Source of the DNA: Kamptonema formosum PCC 6407
GTDB taxonomy: Bacteria; Cyanobacteriota; Cyanobacteriia; Cyanobacteriales; Microcoleaceae
Assembly: GCF_000332155.1 (NCBI RefSeq)
Contig: NZ_KB235908.1
Span: forward strand, 92,932-156,931
Length of the DNA stretch: 64,000 nt
Direction of reading: 5' to 3'
How positions within the stretch are numbered: the stretch's first letter is position 1; each line of letters opens with the position of its first letter. Positions 43,879 to 52,637 of this stretch are shown here, piece after piece. A model generated the notes under the pieces. That model ran no database searches, had not been told where the DNA came from, and saw only the letters and a list, made by a program, of their open reading frames with translations. The translations under genes were made by a program, and so were the position numbers.

Positions 43879-45300
43879 ATGCAGACCAAATCTCGCAGCG
43901 ATACAGCTAAAAGACGAAACAAAGAAAACGGTTCCTCCAAAATAAACCCCAAGGCAAGTGTTACCTTAGAACGAACCAAACCTTTAGTCAAAGATGAGCC
44001 TAAACTTGAACAAGAATCCGAACACCAATCCCCCAATAGCGATTCTCCCCAGCTTTTATCACCAGAAATTAAGCTAATCTGCACCCAAGACAACTTAGCC
44101 AACCATCTCGAACTTGTTAGCAAAGCTGTCCCAGCAAAACCCACCCATCCAGTATTAGGAAATGTCCTCTTAGTCGCTTGCAAAAAAACACAGCGAGTCC
44201 AACTCACCGTCTTCGACATGAGATTGGCTATTCAAACCTCTTTTGAGGCCAACGTTCAATCTCCCGGCGACATGACTATTCCAGTCGGACTTCTCAGCGA
44301 TATTGTCGGGAAATTCTCGCCCGGAGATATCACTTTAGTTAGCCGTGAAGCCTTGAAGCAGGAAGGTGAAGATAGCCAGAATAGCACCACCTTACCAGAG
44401 GCTGTTAATAACAGTCCAGTTGCTACCCTAATAGCTGCTTGCGGTCGCTATCAAGTTCGAGGAATTTCGAGTGAAGAATTCCCTGCCATTCCTGAAGTAA
44501 AAACAGCACAAACAATTCGCATTCCCCCTGAAACATTGAAAGAAGGGCTGAAAGGGTCACTGTTTGCCACCGCTACCGATGAAACCAAGTACATCCTGAC
44601 AGGTGTTTACCTCAAAATCTGCCAAGATAGCCTCGAATTTGCTGCCACAGATGGCCACCGTTTGGTTGTCCTCTATACTTCAATTCAAGGTTTTTCTAAA
44701 AAGAAACAAGCCGAAATAGCACAGCCTTTAGAACTGACAGTACCAGCTAAATCGCTTACAGAACTGGAGCGAATTTTATCGAGTAGAACATCCCCTGACC
44801 CAGTAGAGCTTTCTTACAGCAATGAAAGCGCTCTCGTAGAGTTCCGATGGGGAACGCAGCGCTTAGTGACGCGCTGTTTAGAAGGCAAATACCCCGCTTA
44901 TCAGGAGTTATTGCAGCAGGATTTCAAATATCAGGTGACGCTGGAAAAAGCACCTTTCATCAAAGCACTAGAGAGAATTGCTGTGCTGGCAGACAAGAAA
45001 GAAAAAACTCTTAGCATTCGTATTAATAGCGAAGCACAGCAAGTGTCACTATCGCTGTTCAGAGAATTTGGAAACGGCTTGGAACAGATGGCAGCGCACG
45101 TCAATTCAGACGACAATTTTTCAATTTCCTTCAACATTAAATATCTCTTAGAAGGTGCAAAAGCGATTTCTAGCTCTCAAGTTCAAATGCACCTCACTCA
45201 GCACGACGGCCCCGCCATTTTAGTTCCTTTTGGCAACCGCGACAAGCCCAACATCCTTATGGATACGAAATACTTGCTAATGCCAATTTTCAAAGAATGA
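43879..45300 (+). CDS. dnaN: DNA polymerase III sliding clamp (beta), accessory copy with N-terminal extension
   Basis: From about residue 63 the protein matches beta clamp: IKLICTQDNLANHLELVSKA, then HPVLGNVLLVACKKTQRVQL, SSEEFPAIPEVK, FAATDGHRLVVL and the C-terminal NILMDTKYLLMPI. The first ~62 residues are a Ser/Lys/Glu-rich, likely disordered extension not present in normal clamps; it begins at a good ATG, but the ancestral start may have been near residue 62. It heads a run of clamp, gamma/tau and delta genes. Cyanobacterial chromosomes normally carry one dnaN elsewhere, so this set may belong to the replicon itself. Confidence 0.9.
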   Translation: MQTKSRSDTAKRRNKENGSSKINPKASVTLERTKPLVKDEPKLEQESEHQSPNSDSPQLLSPEIKLICTQDNLANHLELVSKAVPAKPTHPVLGNVLLVACKKTQRVQLTVFDMRLAIQTSFEANVQSPGDMTIPVGLLSDIVGKFSPGDITLVSREALKQEGEDSQNSTTLPEAVNNSPVATLIAACGRYQVRGISSEEFPAIPEVKTAQTIRIPPETLKEGLKGSLFATATDETKYILTGVYLKICQDSLEFAATDGHRLVVLYTSIQGFSKKKQAEIAQPLELTVPAKSLTELERILSSRTSPDPVELSYSNESALVEFRWGTQRLVTRCLEGKYPAYQELLQQDFKYQVTLEKAPFIKALERIAVLADKKEKTLSIRINSEAQQVSLSLFREFGNGLEQMAAHVNSDDNFSISFNIKYLLEGAKAISSSQVQMHLTQHDGPAILVPFGNRDKPNILMDTKYLLMPIFKE

Positions 45301-45451
45301 AGGGGAAGGGGAAGGGGAAGGGGAAGGAGAATAAAAAATTCAGTTATTGTTAGCTTTTATTGAAGAAATAATCGTTAGCTTTTATTGAAGAAATAAAAGT
45401 AAAAGTTTCTCCTTTCTTTACCTTCCCCCTCCCCTTCCCCTTCCCCCTCTT
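45301..45451. repeat. GGGGAAG repeat tract, direct repeat and mirror tract between dnaN and dnaX
   Basis: The region starts with GGGGAA hexamers (45302-45327), holds two copies of a 23-base sequence starting GTTAGCTTTTATTGAAG (45349-45371 and 45374-45396), and ends with CCCCTTCC runs (45421-45450). The purine and pyrimidine tracts are complementary and could fold into a long hairpin that acts as terminator for dnaN. Confidence 0.8.
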
Positions 45452-45482
45452 TTCAGTCTAAATTACACCTAACTATTCAATC

Positions 45483-46874
45483 ATGTACGCAGCATTACCT
45501 CAAAAATACCGCCCTCATACCTTGTCTGAACTGGCCGGACAGGAGTACATTCAAAGAACGCTTTCTAATGCGGTCAAAACTAATAAAATTGCTCCAGCTT
45601 ACTTGTTTGCTGGCGAACGAGGAACGGGCAAAACTTCAACGGCTCGCATTTTAGCTAAATCTCTCAACTGCACGAATACAGACAAACCTACTGTAAAACC
45701 ATGTGGTAATTGCCAGTCCTGTCGCTCAATTGAAAAAGGCAACAGCTTAGACGTTTCTGAAATTGACGCGGCTTCCCATAACGGTGTTGATGACGCTCGC
45801 GGCCTGATTGAGCGATCGCACTTTGCACCAGCTATCAGCCGCTACAGAGTGTTTATTTTAGATGAATGTCACTGCCTAAGTTCCCAGGCTTTCAACGCTC
45901 TTCTAAAATGTTTGGAAGAACCGCCGCATCATGTAGTGTTCATTTTGTGTACGACAGAGCAACACAAAGTGCTACCAACAATTAACAGTCGATGCCAAAC
46001 GTTTCTATTTCGATCGCTGCCAATTTTATCTATTGTCCAGCAGTTAACAACGATCGCCCAGAAAGAGTCAATTGCAATTACCGAAGCAGCTAAAATTGCG
46101 ATCGCCCGCGCCGCGAATGGTGGAATGAGGGATGCTTTACAGTTACTCGACCAGTTAAGCTTATTAGGAGAGGAAATTACTAGCGATCGCGTATTGGAAC
46201 TGTCGGGGCGGATACCGGAGTCCGATTTAGTCGCAATTTTACAATCGGCCGGCACTGGCGACGCGCTGAAGCTGCTACAACTGTCCCGCGAACTTATTGA
46301 CAGCGGGAAGAATCCTAAAATGCTGTTGGGGTCGCTACTCGCCTGCTACCGAGATTTGTTGCTGGTGAAGAGTGTCCCAGACTGTTCGCTGATGCTAGTT
46401 AGCGGCATTTCGCACTCGGCGCTGCTGGAAATTGCTGATGCTTGGGACTATAACGCGATCGCGAATGGCCTCGAACAGTTGCGGACTTCTGAATGGCAAC
46501 TCAGCAAAAGCGCTCACCCTACGCTGTGGTTGGAACTCTGCTTGCTGGGATTGGCGAAGATCCCACAATTAAAATCCTACGCTACAGATAGTGCGATCGC
46601 TAACCCTTGTCAATCTGAACGTACTTCCAAATTGCGATCGCCTCGTTCCAAAGAGCAAACCATTTGGGAAAAGGTACTCTTAGCCACTTCTGAGAACAAC
46701 CGCGCTTTACTGTCTGCTGCTTCCCTGGTAGCACTGACGGAAAAGAAAGCGGTGCTGGCAGTTCCCACCCCATACCTTGACAAGTTTAACCGGAATGCGG
46801 CTAAGGTGCAGAAAATATTTCTGGCTGCAACGGGTATCCACTATCAAGTGTCGTTTGAGGAGAAAACTTCATGA
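45483..46874 (+). CDS. dnaX: DNA polymerase III subunits gamma/tau
   Basis: This clamp-loader ATPase has QKYRPHTLSELAGQEYIQRT at the start, Walker A in FAGERGTGKTSTARILAKSL (about residue 42), a zinc module with CGNCQSC, and FILDECHCLSSQAFNALLKC (Walker B). INSRCQTF (the SRC motif) and EKGNSLDVSEIDAASHNG are also present. At 463 residues it is short, corresponding to gamma plus a brief tail; no intein is visible. Its stop overlaps the holA start by four bases (ATGA). A delta' gene is not in the window, so it probably works with the host's. Confidence 0.9.
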   Translation: MYAALPQKYRPHTLSELAGQEYIQRTLSNAVKTNKIAPAYLFAGERGTGKTSTARILAKSLNCTNTDKPTVKPCGNCQSCRSIEKGNSLDVSEIDAASHNGVDDARGLIERSHFAPAISRYRVFILDECHCLSSQAFNALLKCLEEPPHHVVFILCTTEQHKVLPTINSRCQTFLFRSLPILSIVQQLTTIAQKESIAITEAAKIAIARAANGGMRDALQLLDQLSLLGEEITSDRVLELSGRIPESDLVAILQSAGTGDALKLLQLSRELIDSGKNPKMLLGSLLACYRDLLLVKSVPDCSLMLVSGISHSALLEIADAWDYNAIANGLEQLRTSEWQLSKSAHPTLWLELCLLGLAKIPQLKSYATDSAIANPCQSERTSKLRSPRSKEQTIWEKVLLATSENNRALLSAASLVALTEKKAVLAVPTPYLDKFNRNAAKVQKIFLAATGIHYQVSFEEKTS

Positions 46875-47845
46875 TTAGCTTGCTAATAGGGGATGACCTC
46901 CACGCGATTCACAAAAAGCTTTCTGCCTTTAAAAAGAACCTCGACCCTGCCTGGATTGGCTTCAATTATCACCGCTTTGATGCTTCGGCATTGAATGAAG
47001 CGGTTGACTGTGCCCTGACTCCCGCCTTGGGAACGGAAAAAGCAAAGTTAGTAGTGGTAGAAGGGTGTAATTTCAAACAGTTTACTGAAGAGGCGCTGGA
47101 GGTTCTCAATTTGCTCCCGCAGGTGCCGGAAAAGACGCACCTGGTTTTTGTAGCGCCTTCCATTGACAAACGCCTGAAGGTAGCAAAATCCCTGCTTTCT
47201 CAAGCTAAATTGTTCGAGTTCGACCTTATCCCTCCTTGGCGAACGGATCTCATTGCCCATTCTATCCGAAATCAAGCGTTGGCAATAGGGCTGTCGCTGA
47301 ACTCAAATCTCATTGATTACTTGGCGGTTGCGATCGGCAGTAATCCGGCTCGCGCCGAATCAGAATTGCACAAGCTGGCTACTTATAGCAACGGCGCACA
47401 CCTCACTTTAAAGCAAGTGCAAGCGCTGATTCCTTCAACTACTCAAAATAGTCTCCAGCTTGCCGAAGCGATGAAGGAAAATAGCTCTAAAAAAGCAGTT
47501 TACTTACTGCAAGAACTTTTGGCAATAGGAACTTTTCCACTGGCGATTTGTGCAACGCTGATTACTCAATTTAGAACTTGGTTATGGGTGAAAGCAGCGA
47601 TAGTTGGAGGAGTTAAGCAAGATGCTGAAATAGCCCGGATTTGTCAAATTAGCAACCCAAAGCGGGTCTATTTTCTGAGAAAAGAAGTCGCTGGTGCTTC
47701 CGTAACATCTCTTGCGGCTGCGATGTCGCTGCTGCTTGATTTAGAGGCTTCCCTGAAGCTTGGGCGCAAAGGGGATTTTATGTTGCCTGTAATTTTGGCG
47801 ATCGCCCAACTGTTTTCTTCTAAGAAAGTAAAGCTAACAAAGTAG
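46871..47845 (+). CDS. holA: DNA polymerase III subunit delta
   Basis: The 324-residue protein has the delta fold: MISLLIGDDLHAIHKKLSAF, a Walker-A-like position without a P-loop, KLVVVEGCNFKQF, THLVFVAPSIDKRLKVAKSL, then LAVAIGSNPARAESELHKL and a helical C-terminal collar with AICATLITQFRTWLWVKAA. Delta opens the clamp and works with dnaX product. It is translationally coupled to dnaX. A strong terminator follows 11 bases after its stop, so dnaN, dnaX and holA form a module. Confidence 0.85.
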   Translation: MISLLIGDDLHAIHKKLSAFKKNLDPAWIGFNYHRFDASALNEAVDCALTPALGTEKAKLVVVEGCNFKQFTEEALEVLNLLPQVPEKTHLVFVAPSIDKRLKVAKSLLSQAKLFEFDLIPPWRTDLIAHSIRNQALAIGLSLNSNLIDYLAVAIGSNPARAESELHKLATYSNGAHLTLKQVQALIPSTTQNSLQLAEAMKENSSKKAVYLLQELLAIGTFPLAICATLITQFRTWLWVKAAIVGGVKQDAEIARICQISNPKRVYFLRKEVAGASVTSLAAAMSLLLDLEASLKLGRKGDFMLPVILAIAQLFSSKKVKLTK

Positions 47846-47855
47846 GAGCGATCTC

Positions 47856-47902
47856 ATTTCCCTCGTTTAACGAATGCAAGAAGTTAAACGGGGGAAATTT
47901 TT
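47856..47902 (+). terminator. Rho-independent terminator after holA
   Basis: ATTTCCCTCGTTTAAC (47856-47871) pairs almost fully with GTTAAACGGGGGAAAT (47883-47898) across an 11-base loop and runs into TTTT. It closes the polymerase gene module. It lies just left of the small transposon. Confidence 0.85.
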
Positions 47903-48118
47903 ATCCAAAGACATTCAGTAGACCGAAAAGTTTTGCGCTCGCGCCTAAAGGTTAATAAAATGTAGCTGATGATACAGAATTTCCTGACCTACAGAAAGCT
48001 AGTTAACCGTCAAAGGCTGATTAGTAAATCTTATCTTTTAAAGGTGTTAACCGATCTTTTGTCAAACCAGAGGCAGGTAGACTGAGTGCCCAAAATCATT
48101 AATTCTGAGTTTAAGGTT

Positions 48119-48148
48119 GTTCGCAGCCGCTCAAGCGAACCGTTGGGC
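48119..48148 (+). other. attC-like hairpin with GTTGGGC core
   Basis: GTTCGC (48119-48124) and GCGAAC (48135-48140) form a stem, followed at once by GTTGGGC (48142-48148), which fits the GTTRRRY core of integron attC sites. It lies 36 bases before the passenger gene, where the previous cassette's attC would end. A partner RYYYAAC box is not clear, so this is a lead only. Confidence 0.35.
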
Positions 48149-48183
48149 ATCAGCTACCGAATGCTGTTACTTGGGAGGAGACA

Positions 48184-48714
48184 ATGGCGACACGGCACGA
48201 TGAGGAGTTCGGGTTGATGACGGCACAAGGCGGCAGCTGGGTGCTAGAGCATCGAGTCATGTTGGACGGGCAGCTCGTTGCCATTGAGGTTGAGCTAGAC
48301 GAGGACAAGCTCGAGCCGCAGCAGCGCCAGGCGATCCGCCATGTGCTCGCGTTAGGCACGGATGCGTTGGAGAACGCCGCGCCAGCGGTGGTGCAGAATT
48401 ACGAGGTGTACCGCGAGGCGATTGACGATGACGAGCAGATGCCGCCGTTGGACAGACCAGTGGATGTGTGGCGGCAGGTGCAGATTGACCACATCTGGGT
48501 GCCGCGCCACTACCAGGCACACCACGCCTACTTTCTAATCTATGCCGAGTGCGATTGGGATTGCGAGCATGGGCTGGAGATTCGCTTCCGCGATGGTGTG
48601 GCCATTGAAGCCGATCGGGTAGGTGGTAGCGGCGGTGCGCAGGATGATACCCCTGAGCACTTGGAGATGCTACAGCAGCTAATCGCGGCCGCTTCCTCTG
48701 AGCGCGCTCCTTGA
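48184..48714 (+). CDS. GC-rich passenger protein of unknown function
   Basis: This is a 176-residue acidic protein inside the small transposon, with GGAGGAG before the ATG. It resembles DUF6985-type proteins by its start (ASWVLEHRVMLDGQLVAIE-like region), but I hold this loosely. The centre has DVWRQVQIDHIWVPRHYQA and FLIYAECDWDCEHGLEIRFR. Codon choice is strikingly richer in G and C than in every neighbour, which points to recent transfer from a GC-rich organism. No catalytic motif is visible. Confidence 0.65.
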   Translation: MATRHDEEFGLMTAQGGSWVLEHRVMLDGQLVAIEVELDEDKLEPQQRQAIRHVLALGTDALENAAPAVVQNYEVYREAIDDDEQMPPLDRPVDVWRQVQIDHIWVPRHYQAHHAYFLIYAECDWDCEHGLEIRFRDGVAIEADRVGGSGGAQDDTPEHLEMLQQLIAAASSERAP

Positions 48715-48861
48715 GACCTAAACGCCACCGAGAGTAGCGATCGCAAAACTTTTCGGTCTACTGACATTGCTATCTAATGCTTTCTAAGTGTTTCGGCAAC
48801 CCAGCACATACAAGCGACTAGCGTCGCACTGGCGGGTAAGCAATAACTGTCTTACCTGTCT

Positions 48862-49497
48862 ATGCAAGTAATTACAATTACCGATTTAAACTTCCTAATC
48901 AATCCCAGCCAATTGGCTGTACCCATTGATACCGAACAACAACACTTTCAGCTAGCAATGAAACAAACCTGCATGAAACTTCCCACCGAACCATTGCTAG
49001 ATTCTCATCCACAGATTGATAGATGGATAATGGAAATAGGTTTATTATTTCCTGAAGTGTTTGAATGGAAGCCTCCACAATTTTTAGTAGATACCCAATT
49101 CATTACCAAACTTTGTACGAAAAATGAAAAAGCTGTGTGCTTGCAAATAAACACCAATGCCGCTTTTCTTAGAAATGGATATGTTAATCTAATTGAATGG
49201 GCAATTCGACATCCGGCATTGAATTGGTCTGATAAATTAAAGTTGTGGATAGCAACAGAATATCTTTCATTACCGCCAGAAAAGCTCAAGCTGACAATAT
49301 TAGCACTGCACCCGACCTATCCTGGGAAAAGACACGAAATCAGTTGGGATAGCCAGCAACACCAAGAAACAAAAGATTGGCTCATATCTGTTCTGACAGA
49401 ACAGGAAGTACCATTTGCCAATCAAGTAACATCACTAAAAGCGATCGCCACCCCGACTAATTTCGACATAAAGAAAATTGACGAGGTAGAAATTTAG
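48862..49497 (+). CDS. Hypothetical protein
   Basis: A 211-residue protein I do not recognise. It has no signal peptide or membrane segment. The central part NGYVNLIEWAIRHPALNW, then KLWIATEYLSLPPEKLKL, is helical and Trp-rich, and KRHEISWDSQQHQETKDW follows. Codon use is like the bulk of the window, unlike the transposon passenger just upstream. No operon partner is evident; the next gene on the right is a decayed minus-strand gene. Confidence 0.55.
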   Translation: MQVITITDLNFLINPSQLAVPIDTEQQHFQLAMKQTCMKLPTEPLLDSHPQIDRWIMEIGLLFPEVFEWKPPQFLVDTQFITKLCTKNEKAVCLQINTNAAFLRNGYVNLIEWAIRHPALNWSDKLKLWIATEYLSLPPEKLKLTILALHPTYPGKRHEISWDSQQHQETKDWLISVLTEQEVPFANQVTSLKAIATPTNFDIKKIDEVEI

Positions 49498-49624
49498 ATA
49501 GCCTACAAGTGTCATCCTTTAGAGAGATCGCTTGTTAATCTACGGTAAAAGCTTTTTCCTCAAAAGGCTTAAGCCAAACTTACTAACAAATCAGTCATTC
49601 GCAAGAGAAAACTACCACATCAGA

Positions 49625-50738
49625 TTAACGCTTGCCAATACCGCCAGTGGCAAAAACCCGCCTGGAACGCCCAGTTTTACTAACAACTGAGTCTAACGGG
49701 TTGTAGCTCAATTTCTTGCCTGAACCTGGTGGCACTGGTGATGGGGATGGAACGTTACCCCCGGCATCTGGCAGCGGTAACATCCGTTCTGCTTCCTCAA
49801 TGCGATCGTACAAAGCAGCAGTTAGTTGGTCAAGACTGGCCTGTTTGATGCGACTCTCCAGCCGTAGCCTAACAAGAGCATCCCAGAGGGCCTCACTCTC
49901 ACTTTGCCGCTGCAAATCAGCTTTAGGAATAGGAATGGTTAGCGCGTAAGGAATTGACCCCTCGCCGCCGGAACTGTAGCCGGGATTCGTAATTACACAC
50001 CGTCCCTGGGGAAACCGCAAAATCTCATCCACTGAAAACAATGGCATTTTTTGAAGCGACTCGTTCCAACTAATAGATTGATTGCTTTGAGATTGACCAC
50101 CCATAGAACGGCTGGTAGACTTACTTTTGAGCAAATTTAAAAACAATTATCTGTCGACCTTCTATTTTCGTCGGGATGTCCGACTTTCCCAAAAATGCTC
50201 GCAACAGGTCAGCTTGGATAAAACTGCTAAAGGTTCCCGCCGCCGTCGTTAGAATTCCAGAAATAGTTTTTTCTGCTTCTTTAGCACTCAAAAACTGGTT
50301 GAAACTGGTGGCTACCCACTCATCGATTTGACGAGATTGGATAGCATAATCAATTCGTTTCACTAAATTTGGCAACCTCAAAATTGCATAGAGCATCGCC
50401 ATATCTGGATATTTAGAACCCTTGACTAATTGAAGGAGTGCTTTAGCTAATAAATCTCCAGCTTTTGAGAAAAATTCGTCACTTTTTCCATTACCTGAAC
50501 TCGCATTCCTATTAATAACTTGACCAATTTCTCCAGCCATGACCGAATCTTGAGGCGATTTCATAAAGTCGAGGGGATTAATAATACCTGAATAGGCTTC
50601 TCCCGGTGCAAATACCCACACTTGATAGCCATACCGCGCTGCCATCGGTGCGTGGAGTTTAAGCTGATCGCCTTTTTTATCGTAGAGGATAATCGGAAAT
50701 CCTTGCACCATTGCACTTTCTAGCGCCCGATCAATAGC
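49625..50738 (-). pseudogene. Decayed VirD4/TraD-type conjugation coupling protein
   Basis: Two fragments of one coupling protein remain. The first (50738 down to 50121) reads AIDRALESAMVQGFPIILYD, KKGDQLKL, later INPLDFMKSPQDS and GRQIIVFK, the part just after the Walker A loop of VirD4/TraD ATPases. It lacks the transmembrane start and Walker A and ends in a frameshift. The second (50146 to 49625) has MPLFSVDEILRFPQGRCVI, TNPGYSSGGEG and the C-terminal tail. The stretch between, which normally holds Walker B and the rest of the ATPase core, is deleted. The host element probably once had a type IV secretion system. Confidence 0.75.
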
Positions 50739-50858
50739 TCATAATCCTGACAGCCTTAGCAGTTGCTATATCTCTGCTAACGCAGCCAACCGTATAAAAA
50801 GCAAAATTATTGAAAGATATTTTTACCGTGAAAACAAAAAGAGTGGCTGTCAGAGCTT

Positions 50859-51572
50859 TTGAAGAGACACCCGGATTATCAGTTTTTAAAACGCAACACC
50901 ATTCAACTAGGAAAAGGTGACATCTCGCTAACTTTGGAACGTACAGAATGGATCTATATGGGAGCAATTGAAGTAAAATATTCAGGAGCATATATCCCTG
51001 GATTAAAATGGCATTATCTTAAAGCGAAACTGTCACGCAATGGCAAATTGCTTTCCGATTTAACCTATAACTCTAAAATCGTATCTTACCCTCACTGTCC
51101 GCTTGCGCCTGACTGGTTGACAAAATCTAACTTAGAAAGGACAAAAATTCAGGAAGGAGAACAGATGAATCTCCCTTTTCATGAAGCTGTACTGGTTGTA
51201 AACCAGCCCCCATTGCTAAAAGGAAGTTTTTATCGAGCCAAGCGGTGGTATAAGCGCAAATCAGAACAATTGCCTGTAACAAACAGTTGCCGCACTCCCA
51301 AAACTTTCCAACGCGAACTACCATTTATGAAGCCAAAAGTCCTAGCTCCCGATACTAAATTTGTCCCTCTAGCCTGTACTGATGGCACTCTGGTACAGGT
51401 TCCTGAATACCTAATAAAGTTGTTAGAAGAAGCTAATGCTAGCACATCTGAACGAGCAGATGCAGCTTCTTTGTACGCGATCGCGGGTTTGAAAGCAGCT
51501 ATCAACTTGGTAGAAGGACTGCCATTATTGCGAGCGAGGGGAGTAAACCCCAAAAGCCACACCACATTTTAG
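50859..51572 (+). CDS. Hypothetical protein, N-terminus uncertain
   Basis: The open frame begins at a TTG and starts directly with HPDYQFLKRNTIQLGKGDIS, followed by LTLERTEWIYMGAIEVKYSG. No ribosome binding site is present, so the beginning may be missing, perhaps through the event that removed the neighbouring coupling protein's 5' part. The C-terminal region has a helical stretch ending ADAASLYAIAGLKAAINL. I do not recognise the family. The last residues suggest a soluble protein. Confidence 0.5.
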   Translation: MKRHPDYQFLKRNTIQLGKGDISLTLERTEWIYMGAIEVKYSGAYIPGLKWHYLKAKLSRNGKLLSDLTYNSKIVSYPHCPLAPDWLTKSNLERTKIQEGEQMNLPFHEAVLVVNQPPLLKGSFYRAKRWYKRKSEQLPVTNSCRTPKTFQRELPFMKPKVLAPDTKFVPLACTDGTLVQVPEYLIKLLEEANASTSERADAASLYAIAGLKAAINLVEGLPLLRARGVNPKSHTTF

Positions 51573-51635
51573 TGAGATCGCGGATGCGATCTCACTTTGA
51601 ACTCCTTCTAAACCTGATCTGCGATCCTTAATCTA

Positions 51636-52586
51636 ATGGAATACAATAAAACTTGGTGTTATAAAAGCGATATATGTATGACTGATGAAATGTCCAAACC
51701 AAACTTCGATGAAAATGATGCCCTGTTATCTGACTTGCTCAAAGAAGTTCAGAAATGGGAGGGAACTTTAGCTGGCGGGACAAAACTAGGGATAAATGCA
51801 GACAAAGTTGATAGCTTATTTCAAACTAAAGTCAACTTTGGCAATCCTAGAGATCGACTAATTCGGCTGACCGAGAATATCTTTACAGATAGCGGTACTG
51901 AACTAGATAGCATTTATAAACAACAGATGCAACAACAGTTTGACTTCTATTATATGACCCTAACAGTAGCTCTAATTCCTGAACGTGGCGCTCGATTCTG
52001 GCGGTTAACCTGTGAATTAAATTTTAGTCCCAAAGGTAGCAGCGAGCCAATTATTACCAGCTTGTTTCCTGCTCAAAAGTGGCGCTCAGTAATGAACTTT
52101 GGAGTGGGCATGGATGTGGGATTAAATGGTAACTTAAACTGGGATGTAGGCGTGGATTCCTCCAAGTTAGCAGAACTATTGGACTTGATACCAGAAGATA
52201 TCAAGGCCAATGTCACCAGCAAGAGTAACTTTAAGGCATTTTCAGCTATGCCTGCCTATCAATATAATCTCGGTCATTCCGAAATTCTGACAAACGGTGA
52301 AGGAAATTCTACTTGCTACTGGCGAATTCAGGATCAAGAACTACAGAAAATTGGCACAGCGAAATTCGGAATTGTTTTTAAAGTACCCAAAGGAACTGAA
52401 TCAATTAGTTTGCAGGGTACAGTATGGGCTGAACCCGATCTTAATTGGCTGACGGCTGATATTCGAGATGTTTTTGCCAATTTGTCCGAAAATTTGAAAC
52501 AACTACTGAAGCAGAAAAATGAAGCAGCTAGCCATTTTTCTCGTGGCGATGCTGAAAAATGGGAGCTAAACCTGCCGAAAGGGTGA
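51636..52586 (+). CDS. Hypothetical protein leading the CHAT gene cluster
   Basis: A 316-residue protein with no recognised domain. It has a Trp/Phe/Asn-rich beta-type middle (FDFYYMTLTVALIPERGARF, SVMNFGVGMDVGLNGNLNWD) and a helical C-terminus. In-frame ATGs at 51678 and slightly later are possible starts. It lies 51 bases before the NB-ARC CHAT gene on the same strand, with no terminator between, so it is probably co-transcribed and could be a sensor or target of the CHAT proteases. That role is inference. Confidence 0.55.
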   Translation: MEYNKTWCYKSDICMTDEMSKPNFDENDALLSDLLKEVQKWEGTLAGGTKLGINADKVDSLFQTKVNFGNPRDRLIRLTENIFTDSGTELDSIYKQQMQQQFDFYYMTLTVALIPERGARFWRLTCELNFSPKGSSEPIITSLFPAQKWRSVMNFGVGMDVGLNGNLNWDVGVDSSKLAELLDLIPEDIKANVTSKSNFKAFSAMPAYQYNLGHSEILTNGEGNSTCYWRIQDQELQKIGTAKFGIVFKVPKGTESISLQGTVWAEPDLNWLTADIRDVFANLSENLKQLLKQKNEAASHFSRGDAEKWELNLPKG

Positions 52587-52637
52587 TACTAAGAAATTTT
52601 AGTGTTAAAGTAGGCTCAAAGGCAGAGGCGGAAATTT

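Larger units (their letters stand above)
47916..48763. mobile_element. 848-bp non-autonomous transposon with passenger gene
   Basis: Perfect 22-base inverted repeats lie at 47916-47937 and 48742-48763, starting CAGTAGACCGAAAAG; similarity extends a few bases further with one mismatch. The five bases ACATT flank both ends (47911-47915 and 48764-48768), a clean target duplication. Inside is one GC-rich passenger gene and no transposase, so movement must depend on an enzyme from elsewhere. I cannot name the family whose ends these are. Confidence 0.9.
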
